This document shows positions 55,050-64,000 of a stretch of DNA of 64,000 bases, piece after piece (the first letter of the stretch is position 1; each line of letters begins with the position of its first letter). This DNA comes from Cristatella mucedo (taxonomy: Eukaryota > Bryozoa > Phylactolaemata > Cristatellidae). The stretch lies in contig WPIO01000005.1 in assembly GCA_009760855.2 (NCBI GenBank), positions 13,010,001 to 13,074,000 of the forward strand, read 5' to 3'. The translations under genes were made by a program, and so were the position numbers. The notes under the pieces were generated by a model. It ran no database searches. It saw only the letters and a program-made list of their open reading frames with translations, and was not told where the DNA came from.

Positions 55050-55140
55050 TAAATGCTAAACCCCAAGACCTAAGTCTAAACCCTAAAACTCAAACCTAAA
55101 AAAGTACAAAATCTAACTAGTAAACAATTAACCCCCAAAA
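55050..55140. repeat. CCTAAA-rich, telomere-like degenerate stretch
   Basis: GCTAAACCCCAAGACCTAAG, TCTAAACCCTAAAACTCAAA and CCTAAAAAAG lie one after another. A related bit (AAACCCAAAATCCTAAACCT) occurs at 57101-57120, on the other side of the LINE. Confidence 0.55.
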
Positions 55141-55151
55141 TACTGCCGCTA

Positions 55152-57088
55152 TAATAATAATAATAATACATTTGAGAAAGCGCCCTCGTAGAACTCAATC
55201 TATTTTCAGGCACTTTACATCTGCTGCAAAAGACGTGTGCCCTAGAGTAGGCGTGTAGGCGGATCCACTGACGTTTGATATATCGAGCTGGGCGGCGCCC
55301 TGCCCCGGAAAGGCAAAGCCTGGGGTCAGAGGCCCGAGGACCCGAACTTTGGACGGCGTGCTCGCTTTCTTTCGGCGGTAGCTCTCGACTGGGTAGACAT
55401 CGACCCCGACTATCCAAGCAGTTATTCGGCTAGCCGGATCTTTGACTGCGTAGGCAGATACTCTTGCGACGGAGTCGGTGCAACGGCGGGACTGCAGAAG
55501 CCGACTGAGCAACTGACACGTTCGTTCGTGCTTTCGGCGTCACCTCGCGCCCCTATAGTTTGCTTGGTGTCGGATCCTCCCTGTAGACTTGTCTAGTTCC
55601 CCCTTTTGATAGCGCATGCGTGTGTATTATATAACGTGTTGTGTACCCGGTCGATCACCCGGAGGCCCGCGTAACGACCAAGAACGGGCATAGAAAGTAG
55701 GGGGCGAATAGGCTGGCACCCGTGAACCCAGCTACAGAAGCACGATCAAATGGATAGTGGTAGCATGCTCAATAAACAACAAGAATAACATGGTTAAGGT
55801 AGATATGCACAGGGTCGGCATGCAAGTTTGGTTAGTAGCAGCATGCAGCAGTGTCAGCACGCACGAGCACACAAAAGACGAATCACAGGGACCCGCTAAA
55901 GGCTGTGATAAATACATGCGTTTTTAGTTTCTTTTTAAATGTGGTCAAGTCAGGAGATGTCGTGACGCAAGTCGGAAGTGAGTTCCATGCCTTGGGAGCA
56001 TACTAACTAAAGGCACGATCTCCAAAGGATTTGAGGTTTGTATGACGCATAGATAAACAATTAGATTCCGAAATGCGGTTGGTACGATGTTCAGCCTGGT
56101 GGGGGAGTAGATCTGATAGATGGGCTGGAGCCAAAGAATGAAGGGACCTAAAAGTAAGCGACAGAACCTTGAAGTCAATCCGTTGCTCGACTGCGAACCA
56201 GTGCAGGTGGACAAGAAGTAGTGAGATATGACAATTGAGACGCTCATGCCAGACCAACCTAGCTGCAGAGTTTTGCACCAGCTGTAAGCGTCTGAGTGCA
56301 CAGTCTGGTAGAACAGCAAGCAGTGGTTTACATAATTCAAGACGGGATGTCACAAATGCACGGACCAATTTAGACATGGTATCCTTATCTAAACAAGTCC
56401 GAATTATAATAACGTTATGCAGCTGAAAGTAGGCAGACTTGATTGTGGAGCTGATGTTGTCGTCTAACAAAAGGTCGCTATGGAACATGACACCTAGATT
56501 TCGTGCAGATTCAACATCAGATATGCTAGCAGAGCCGATTTTGAGCGTTAACCACTCCAATTTCTGAATCACACTTGGCTTACCCGTAACTAATAAGTTG
56601 GTTTTATCATCATTTAATTTAAGAAAATTTGCGGCCATCCATATGGGATGTAATCAATACAGGCAGCAAGGGAATTGAGAGAATTCGACGTGCTTGAGGG
56701 CTGGGACTGATCAAGGCAGAGGTATATCTGAGTGTCGTCTGCATAGAAGTGAAAGCCTAGTTTGTGCTTGGCAGTCACATCGGCAAGAAGGAGAGTATGA
56801 ACCCTGAAAATAACAGGACCGAGCACAGAGCCCTGACGCACCCCATATTTCAGAGGTTCCTTGGATGATCTTTGTCCATTCTCTTCAATCCTCTGGAGTC
56901 TCCCGCTGAGATAGGACTTGCAATGCAGTGCCTGTGATGCCCAGGCGAGATGAGAGACGCTCAAGAAGAACTAGGTGATCGATAGTATCAAAAGCTGCCG
57001 AAAGATCGAGCAAAACAAGCAGAGATACTCTACCATTATCTGCATTCCTAAGTAGGTCGTTGTACACCCAAAGCAATGCCGACTCCAT
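55152..57088 (-). mobile_element. LINE A copy 7, split by a GC-rich insert
   Basis: Minus strand: from about 57088 RT motif A (LLVLLDLSAAFDTIDHLVLL), then FHFYADDTQIYLCLDQSQPS and the thumb region (frame 56638-56003) to the 3' UTR, which breaks off at CGTGCTTC (55737). The missing stem-loop and ATT tail are found at 55152-55228, and fit the consensus exactly at the joint (CGTGCTTC | CTTTGCAGCA). So 55231-55736 is an insert. Several frameshifts inactivate the element. Confidence 0.8.
55231..55736. mobile_element. GC-rich insert of about 506 bp, candidate solo LTR
   Basis: This interrupts LINE copy 7 just before its stem-loop. It runs TGTGCCCTAGAG ... CCCAGCTACA, so it can be framed as TG...CA, and contains a TATA-like TATTATATAAC at about 55626. 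It has no long ORF. A clean target duplication was not seen, so LTR identity is tentative. Confidence 0.4.
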
Positions 57089-57119
57089 TAAATAATAAAC
57101 CCAAAATCCTAAACCTTGA

Positions 57120-57207
57120 GCTAAACAATAACAGCAAATGTGAAGTGCCTTGAAAGAAATTGAGTTCTCCGAGGGCGTTATACCAAATGCATTATTATTA
57201 TTATTAT
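57120..57207 (+). mobile_element. LINE tail-only insertion, opposite to copy 7
   Basis: AACAGCAAATGTGAAGTGCC, the stem-loop with GAAATTGAGTTCTCCGAGGG and a TTATTATTATTATT tail, 30 bp beyond the 5' end of copy 7. Confidence 0.75.
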
Positions 57208-57399
57208 TCTTACGACTAAAAGCGTGTTTACTTATTAACGTCAGTATAAACACACGCTGGCGACCACGCTGAACAGATCTGCTATGAGCACTGAGCCCAT
57301 AGCAGATCTGGCACTGCCTGTACGGACAAGCGACGCCGTATTACGCTGAGCTGAATGGTGCTCGCAGGCGTCGGGTCGGCATCTACAGTAGGAGAGAAG

Positions 57400-57615
57400 A
57401 AAGGATGCCCGCGCCCCCAAAGGCCGGCTGGCGGGCAGAGAGATCGGCGCGGATGGCGTTTAGGGTCACGTGACCCCCGAAGTCATGCAAAAAGCCAGCC
57501 CGAGCTAGCAGCTCGCTCAGAGCGGCCGCTCGTCGGTAGGCGTGGCGAGGCAGCGGAACTCTGCTCCGACGTCCTGGGAAGTGGAATGCCAGCTTGGGCT
57601 GTTCGGGTGAGTCAC
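57400..57615 (-). other. Candidate minus-strand exon, unrecognised
   Basis: The minus frame encodes PKLAFHFPGRRSRVPLPRHA, ALSELLARAGFLHDFGGHVT and LNAIRADLSARQPAFGGAGI, with composition and residue pattern of a folded protein. A possible acceptor is CCCGAACAG at about 57605. The complementary plus frame is also open but less protein-like. No family is recognised. Confidence 0.35.
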
Positions 57616-58164
57616 ATCTCCGGCGCCCACACTTGTTTGAACTTGGTAAACTTGTTGGGACGGTGCTGAAAGATCGGTTGCTAATTAGGTACATCGTAGC
57701 CTGAGGCACTCGTTTCAAGGTCAGTCAGTGTTTTTAAAGACTAGCATAGCGCCAAGATGGATAGAAATCGCCGGTGTACCACAGTTGAGACACATAGTCG
57801 AGATCTTAAAGTGTAGCTCGCTAGCAGGAATGTAATAGTCGGCTGAGTAGCTCTCGCAAAACGCTAAAACGCTATAACAGACTCGGAGAGCCGTAGCTAC
57901 CAGCTTGTGCCGACGTCTTACTATCTTACGTACTAGAAAATGTGTGAAATTGCAATGGCATAATGTTCAAATATAGCTGTTGACCTCTTTGAGAAATGAG
58001 ACTTTCCTAAGCTCTCACTGCTTCAGCTATGGTGAACAAGACCTTTCTTTTTTTATTGGCTCATCATCGGAGTTCGCAGCCTGTCCATTCGACATCTTTT
58101 GCTTTTCAACAATGCTCTGTCGGATGAACCCTCCAAATTTCTCCCGGAGAATAGGCAAATTTGG

Positions 58165-58248
58165 TCTAATAATAATAATAAGAATGCACTTGATAAAGCG
58201 CCCTCGGAGAACTCAATCTTTTTCTAGGCGCTTTACATTTGCTGGTAG
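58165..58248 (-). mobile_element. LINE tail-only insertion
   Basis: Reverse complement: CAGCAAATGTAAAGCGCCTA, stem-loop, TATCAAGTGCATTCTTATTA tail. Confidence 0.8.
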
Positions 58249-58721
58249 ACTGCACCACTTGAATGATTACGCCGCGTCTATCAGCAGTACTGTACTTTCT
58301 TTCTATTTTTGTGCACGTAACGGTACTGCTGCCTCAGTATATCTATATCTGTATATCTACCGAATGCTGCAAAAGTCGTCTACAAAAGATATGGGAATGG
58401 CATTGCCTAAATGCTGCCTATGTACGCCGTTAAAAACTCGTCAACCTTAGCAACCAAGGTCGTAGCCGAACGGAGTTGGCTGACAAGCAATGGCTCGAAA
58501 AAACACAGCACCGTATTCACGAAATTGAAATCTCCATGACACAATTGTAACAGAAGCCACGTAGACACCATAACGCACAAAAAAGAGCTTAAAAATGACA
58601 AAAGCTTTAAGAAGATCTTCAAAATGCAGAAAGAATGAGAAAGGAAAGAGGTCTTCTCCATCACCGTCACACATCTGCATGCGACATAGAGTGCGGTTAT
58701 CTCACGGAACATTGCCAAAGC

Positions 58722-58858
58722 ACAAGGCGCTCGCCCAGAGCGAGTTCGAGGTGAGTGTATCTGATGGCCGAGGTCGCGGGCTCGAGCCCCGTGGCATACG
58801 TGAAGCGCCTAAATGGAGATTACGTTCTCTCAGGGCGTTGTACAAATGAATTATATAT
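58722..58858 (+). mobile_element. tRNA-derived SINE, family 2
   Basis: The box-B-like GGTCGCGGGCTCGAGCCCCG is followed by GAAGCGCCTAAATGGAGATT ... TTCTCTCAGGGCGTTG and the tail AAATGAATTATATA. Confidence 0.8.
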
Positions 58859-59189
58859 TTGAATAATATCGGTTAGGCGACGGGTGCTGAAAACTATCTC
58901 TTGACTCGTAGAACAGACACCAGTAGCCAGCTGCGTGACCCCAGATTAGTAAGCAGCTTGAGCAGCAGCACCTATTGCGTCCTCCCTCAGCAGTTAACCC
59001 TTTCTCAGTAGTCTCTAAGCAAATTACCAGTCACAGGTTCCGAAATATCAACAACCGGCATAGAAATAGCGATTAATCTGAACATCACATCTACAATTTA
59101 AGCTAAGGCAGGAAACACCTACGCTCTATCAGCAGCCATTTCCATACTCTCTGGCCCGTGTTATGCTCGTTGACAAAGAGCACGCTACC

Positions 59190-59290
59190 AATAACCGTTC
59201 GACCATGCTTTCTTTACAGCATATGCAAAGTGCCTAGAAAGAGATTAAGTTCTCAGAGTGCGATTTGCAAATATATTAATATTATTATCT
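59190..59290 (+). mobile_element. LINE tail-only insertion
   Basis: CCAATAACCGTTCGACCATG, AAAGTGCCTAGAAAGAGATT and a TTAATATTATTATC tail. Confidence 0.7.
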
Positions 59291-59547
59291 GGTAAAATCC
59301 TGGAGTCTGGCTTTCCACACCGTACATCTGGCCTCCGGATTTTATCACAAGGCGCTTCAACCGCGACTTGTACTTGTCACCTTGTCGTCGCCCTTGACAT
59401 ATTCTAGGTTAACTGCATTAGATTAATTCCTACTTCCGTCAGTAGCACACTCATTAATTTCCTGCCCCCTCTTCAGTGAGGCAACGCCCTGGACCACCCC
59501 TATTCCCACGCCCGCCGACCGCAGCCAACCGCGAAATTATATCCTAT

Positions 59548-59635
59548 AATAATAATAATAAAAATAATACAGTTGATAAAGCGCCCTCAGAGAACTCAAT
59601 CTCTTTCTAGGCGTTTTACATTTGCTGCAAAGGAA
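59548..59635 (-). mobile_element. LINE tail-only insertion
   Basis: Reverse complement: TTTGCAGCAAATGTAAAACG, CTAGAAAGAGATTGAGTTCT, CTGAGGGCGCTTT and a TTATTATTATTAT tail. Confidence 0.8.
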
Positions 59636-59689
59636 ATTCTACTCCTACTTAAACGCTATGAGCGCGCGTGCTATAATTTTTCATCACTC

Positions 59690-60736
59690 AAATGTCTAGC
59701 CATCCAACGAAAGATCTTTTTTGCGTGACTTACCCCGCCCCGCTAGATGAAAATTCTAACCCGCCTCCACTCTCATCGACCTTTCGCGCGCGAAATCTCT
59801 CCATGTCACTGCGCGTGCGCGCGTGCGTGCGTAGGCGCGCACGATTTACTCTGCCAGCGCTATTTCCTCGACAGCTCATTGGAGGAAAAGGTGCGCCGAA
59901 GCCGATGGCGGCTTCGGCTACGGCGAGACTCCGCGCGGACGGCGCCGCGCGCCGTCGGCCGCACACGCTCCGGCCGCCTGCGTCGCTGCCTCGGTCGTCG
60001 TCCTTGACTGGCTTCGACGTCAGCGGGCGTCTCGCAGGCGGCAGCGCTGGCGCGGGCGAAGCCGTCCAACCGCCGCCGCCCCCTTCCAGCAGAGCGGACC
60101 GGCGAGCGTCCCGATTCCGCGTTGCCACGCCGGAACGCGCTGCTATCCCCCGGCGGAACGCCGACCGAGAGCCGCATCAAAGGGATGCCGCATTGCCGAG
60201 GGGTTTGGCAGTCTCGTCTGTCAGCGCGCGGCGACCGGCGGCTAAAGCAAACGCAAGCACGATTCCACCGTGGGTCGAAGGGCAACCCCCAGCTTCCGTT
60301 CGGCGTAGCCGTCGGCGTGCCATGTGCATGACGTCAGCAGACGGCGCGGTCGCCAGTTTGATTGGTCCCCCTGCGGCGCGCCGCCCCGATCCCAGACGTC
60401 GGCCGAAAGAAGCGTGCGTCTTCGGCGAAGGCCTTAGCTTAGACTCGCGCCTAATACAGAAACAGCGGTGAGTGGGAATCGCTTTCCCCCTACCGCCGAT
60501 AATCGAATCACTTTTCGCACGAGGAGCCGGCCCAGAGCAGCCCTATTCTATCGGCCGCGAGGGATGCGCGTGGCGGGCGGACAGCATATGCGCCGACGAC
60601 GCATACGCCTCCGGAAATCGGTTCACGACCTTCAAAGCGGAGCGACCGCCTCCCGGTAGGGGTCGACCGCCGGCCGGTACGGGTCGTCTGCCGACCTCGC
60701 GCTCGTCAGCTGACCGACGGACGCTCGACAGCGAAC
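59690..60736 (+). promoter_or_regulatory. CpG-rich 5' region of the LRR gene
   Basis: Very GC- and CpG-rich sequence upstream of the ATG at 60737 with open frames in several phases on both strands (259 codons on plus, 132-141 on minus), none with recognisable motifs. Most likely promoter and 5' UTR or an upstream exon. An alternating CGCGCGTGCG tract lies near 59810-59842. Confidence 0.4.
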
Positions 60737-62529
60737 ATGGCGCCGACGGAGCGGGCGTTCGCGCTCGCGTTCATACTGCACATCTGGGTCTCCTGCGGCG
60801 GCGGCGGCGGCGGTTTCGCCGCGCCGTGCTCGCTGACGTGCAAGAACTCTTCTCTGCCGAACTTCTTCAACGTCAAGTACGACGCGGACGCCAGGTCGGC
60901 GTCGGCGCCGTCAGCGACCGCGCTCTCCTTACCGAATCACATGATCAGCTGCGCTATGGCTCCCGCCGCCGCCGCCGCCGCCAAGAGCCGCTGTTCGGTG
61001 GACGTGGAGAGCCTGATTGAGCCGTACACGACTGCTTCGGACGACGTCCTGATCAGCCTGTCGCTCGACTACTCGGGTTCGGCGGCGGCGCCGGCGGCGG
61101 CGGCGGCGGCTTCGGGCGCGGAGTCGTCGTCGACGCGCAGTGGACCGCCCGAAATCCAATTTGCCAGCTACGGCCGCTCGCCGAAGAAGAATGTCGTCAT
61201 GCTGTTTACGCTGATTAATCTCGCGTTCTCGTGGCGCGAAATCGACCGCTTGGCGTCTCTGGTGAACCTGGTCGTGCTCAAGCTCGTGGACTGCACGGTC
61301 GTCAGGCCGCCTCCAGCGCCGTCGGCGGGCCCAGCCTCGGCGGTGGTTGGCGGAAGCGGCGGCGGCGGCAGCGAAGGCGCTGAGCTCCTTGGCAGCCTGG
61401 GCAGCATCATGACGCTGGGGCTGATTGTGAGCGCAGCGAGGGGCGACAGCGGCGCAGCGGCGCCCATCAACAGCTGGCTGCCCGACGGCGTCGTCTTCCC
61501 GCACATGGCCGAGCTGCACATCGTCTGCGCCGCGGCGGCCGCCGACGACGGGCGACGCGACGCGAAGAACAGCAACATCTTGCAGAACGTCGTGCAGATC
61601 CAATCATGCGACAATCCCATCGACGTGCTGCCGCTCACCGTGCAGATGCCACGCCTGCAGGTGCTCGAGCTGACCAACTTCACGTCCGTCGCCGCCGTGC
61701 CGCCGTCGTTTCCTTGGTACGCCGAGCGGCTTCGGCTGCCGCGCAACCTGTCGCGAACGCCCTTCTTTCACAGCCACTACACCAACCGGAACTCGCTCGC
61801 GCTCGAGCGAAACGTCTACCGGCGCATGCTCGCCGTGCGCGGCAGCCGCGCGCTGACGCGCGCCGCCGGCTGCGGCATCGCGGCGGGCATCGACCGCGTC
61901 GACCTCGACCGGAACGCGCTGGCCGAGGTCGCGCCGGACTGCTTCGCCGGCGCGACGTCGCTGCAGTACCTCAGGCTCAACGACAACCGGCTGACCAACC
62001 TCGAGCCGGACGTGTTCACGTCGCTTGGCAACCTGACCAGACTGTACCTCCAGGGCAACTTGATCGCCCAGCTCGACGGCCGCGTCTTCCGCGGCCTCGT
62101 CTCGCTGCAGTACCTGAACCTGGCGTCGAACCGGCTGTGCGCGCTCGGCGGTGGCGCGTTCGAGCACCTCACCAAGCTGCGGTACCTGTCGCTGCGCGGC
62201 AACGTGATAGCCACCGTGGAGACGTCCGCATTTCCGGTCGGCTCGACCGAGCTCGGCTACCTCCTGCTCGGACGGAATCGGCTCGCCGACGTGCCGCCGA
62301 TCGCCTTCCGCTTGCGCAACACGCTCGCGCTCGAGCTGTCGGACAACGAAATAACGTTCGACAACCTGGCGCGAACGCTCTCGCAGATCGACGCCGACGA
62401 CGCGCGCGTGTACAGCGTCGAAAGCATCAGCGAGTTGGACGATTCGAACCAGCTCGGCACGCAGAACACTCGCACCAAGATCGATCTGCGGCGCAACCGC
62501 GTGCGCTCATTTCCCAAGACGGCGCTCAG
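60737..62529 (+). CDS. LRR gene exon 1 (signal peptide and LRR array)
   Basis: The ATG at 60737 has context AACATGG. The frame is open to 62569, but the last 13 codons after 62529 are intronic, as shown by the in-phase join to the LRR cap exon. Confidence 0.85.
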
Positions 62530-64000
62530 GTTCGTTTGCTCGCTCGCCAGCGGCGGCCGCCGTCCCTGATTTTATTGAGCATGCCACCACTAACCACTCG
62601 ATCGCGCTTCCTTTGCGGCAAGTGTAGAGTGCCTAGAAAGAGTTCTCTGAGCGCGCTTTAGATAATGCATTATTATTATCGTCAGCGGCAGCCGCGCCGC
62701 ATCGCGCTGGGTGGACTGCAGGAGAACTCGCACGCCAGCGACGAGCTGGCTAAAAGCTGCACGCTCTCGCTCAGCGCAGGAGCGAAGGGGACGCCGAAGG
62801 CGAAGCCGAAAGACGCGGCGAGAAAGCAGCAGCTCTACTTTCTTGCGGCGAATCGAAGAATAGTGTCTTTCATGAAATTCTATCGCCGCATGCCGAGATG
62901 GCAGCGCGCCGCGCCGCCGAGTGCCGGTCGGACGCGGCGCGCTGGAGAGCCGACAGCGAGCGCAGGCTTAGGCGAGCGTCTGTGCAATTGCTAAGCGAGA
63001 TCGGTAAAGACTCGTCGTGTAATTTGCAGTGGGGGGAAGAAAACCCCAACTTATTCTTTAGCCAGAGCGGGCTTCTTCTCGACGCGCCGGCGGCTAGCTC
63101 GCAGAAGTAGCACTCGCACGGCGCGCTTGCAGAAATCGCAGCGGTCGTCGTTTATTATTTAGTTTTGACTCTCGCTGCTTTATTCGATTGCGCATGCGGT
63201 AGATGTCGTCGAGGTGGTGCAGCGATGGTGCCCGGACTTGGCTGCCCGTTCCTTCTGTGACTGAATGTCGTCGCAACTTGCAGATTCGCTCCAAATATAG
63301 TACCTTGAGTTGCGAAAATGTTCTTCCGGTTGAGCCCTGCCGCATTCCGGTCTAAAGCTTTCTACGACGCTCTTCACAGCGGTCCGTTCTCTCTGCGACT
63401 GCATGTCGTCACAACATGTACATTCGCTGTAAATACGGTCTGCGGCGCAGGTTTGGCCCAGTAGTTATGGTCCTCACCACTACCGAGGTCAAGGTGAATG
63501 TATCTGACGGCCGAGGTCGTGGGCTCGAGCCCACGGCATACGTGAAGCGCCTGAAGAGAGATTAAGTTATGCTAGGGCACTATATAAATGAATTACGTTA
63601 TTATCTTGAGTTGCGAAATCGTTCTTCCGGTTGAACTCTGCCGAATTCCGGTTCTAAGCGCTTGAACACCACTCATCGCCGCCCCAGCGGTTCGCAACTG
63701 CTATTGCGCTCTCTCTGCCGAGCAATACTCGGCAGAGCCTCCTTTTCGCTCGCTCGCCCCACTCACTCGCTCGCCGTCGCACGCTAGCCGCGGCCGTCGC
63801 TCGCTCGGCGACGGTCGAGCGGCCGCGGCTTCGTGCTCCGAACTCTGAGCGCGCGAGCGAACCGTCGCTGCTCATCCGCTCCCAGGCCGGCAGAGATGCG
63901 AAACCTCGAGTTCGTCAGCAAGTGGTTCGAGCTCGACCTGGAGGAGAATCCCATAGAGTGCGACTGTCACGCCTTCCGATTCCGGCGCGACCTGCAGAGC
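60737..64000 (+). CDS. Secreted or membrane leucine-rich-repeat protein (3' end off-window)
   Basis: Exon 60737-62529 (597 full codons plus two bases) joins to 63886-64000 by a GT-AG intron (donor CAG-GTTCGT, acceptor CCGCTCCCAG), the AG-G split codon giving arginine. Residues 1 to about 28 look like a signal peptide (FALAFILHIWVSC). The next 350 residues hold cysteines, Gly/Ala runs and irregular leucine-rich strands (LVNLVVLKLVDCTVV, RLQVLELTNF). From about residue 385 regular 24-residue repeats follow: YLRLNDNRLTNLEPDVF, LYLQGNLIAQLDGRVF, YLNLASNRLCALGGGAF, YLSLRGNVIATVETSAF. After the splice comes NLEFVSKWFELDLEENPIEC, the start of an LRR C-terminal cap (NPxxCDC). This is an extracellular LRR protein; whether it is a receptor (Toll-like or other) depends on sequence beyond the window. 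Confidence 0.85.
62575..62680 (+). mobile_element. LINE tail-only insertion in the LRR gene intron
   Basis: CCACTAACCACTCGATCGCG, then TGTAGAGTGCCTAGAAAGAG and an ATTATTATTATC tail. The inner part of the stem-loop has lost a few bases. It lies 45 bp after the donor site. Confidence 0.75.
63450..63602 (+). mobile_element. tRNA-derived SINE, family 2, in the LRR gene intron
   Basis: Head GGTTTGGCCCAGTAGTTATG, box-B-like GGTCGTGGGCTCGAGCCCAC, GAAGCGCCTGAAGAGAGATT and the tail ATAAATGAATTACG. Confidence 0.8.
63886..64000 (+). CDS. LRR gene exon 2 (LRR C-terminal cap), partial
   Basis: The acceptor CTCATCCGCTCCCAG is preceded by a pyrimidine-rich tract. It encodes PAEMRNLEFVSKWFELDLEE, NPIECDCHAFRFRRDLQS, running off the window. 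Confidence 0.8.

Noticed and set aside
55740-57207. Twin-priming inversion joining LINE copy 7 and the plus-strand tail at 57.12 kb
   Set aside because: The tail missing from copy 7 is present in the correct orientation at 55152-55228, separated by the GC-rich insert; this is simpler than an inversion.
59692-60471. 259-codon plus ORF upstream of the LRR gene
   Set aside because: Arg/Ala/Pro-rich in a CpG island, with equally open frames on the other strand; more likely 5' regulatory sequence.
61606-62661. 351-codon plus ORF and 187-224-codon minus ORFs over the LRR gene
   Set aside because: Arg/Ala/Pro-rich shadows; the LRR frame has clear 24-residue periodicity and joins in phase to the cap exon.

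Overview
This is animal (metazoan) nuclear DNA. It has spliced genes with GT-AG introns and consistent reading phase, a clear ULK3 kinase gene, a secreted leucine-rich-repeat gene, and dense non-LTR retrotransposons, tRNA-derived SINEs and DNA-transposon remnants. The standard genetic code fits throughout. The lineage cannot be fixed from sequence alone. An invertebrate is my guess, because of the L2/CR1-like elements, the compact GC-rich exons and CpG-rich coding DNA.

Layout. 1-4.3 kb: an L2/CR1-like element (family A) split by insertion of a second one (family B). 6.0-16.2 kb, minus: five exons of ULK3, from the start codon to kinase subdomain IX; the rest lies off the left edge. Its introns hold a Tc1/mariner remnant, SINEs and LINE tails. 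16.9-19.0 kb: a degenerate array of about 160-bp repeats beyond the ULK3 5' end. 20.0-31.6 kb, plus: a multi-exon gene for a coiled-coil and basic low-complexity protein that I do not recognise; nine exons from 24.1 kb join in phase, and one more likely lies at 20.0 kb. 31.9-32.8 kb, minus: the last exon of a convergent gene for a single-pass membrane protein with a C2H2-like motif. 34.6-35.2 kb: a PIF/Harbinger-type MITE with TTA target duplication. 39.3-41.2 kb, minus: a hAT transposase pseudogene interrupted by a LINE. 42-46 kb: two more family A copies, one with a 333-codon open RT frame. 46.6-51.3 kb, plus: a three-exon gene (472 codons before the stop) with a WAVE-homology-like N terminus and a nine-unit 27-bp repeat in its last exon. 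55.1-57.1 kb: a family A element split by a GC-rich insert and sitting in CCTAAA-rich sequence. 60.7 kb to the right edge, plus: a secreted or membrane LRR protein, cut by the window end.

The main cross-cutting pattern is a small stem-loop (AAGCGCC...GAGATT(G/A)AGTTCTC...GGCGCTT) followed by an ATT-rich or AT-rich microsatellite. It ends at least three LINE groups, many tail-only insertions, and a tRNA-derived SINE family. This looks like a shared reverse-transcriptase recognition tail. The host genes show no evident common pathway. Everything here is read by eye; no database search was run.
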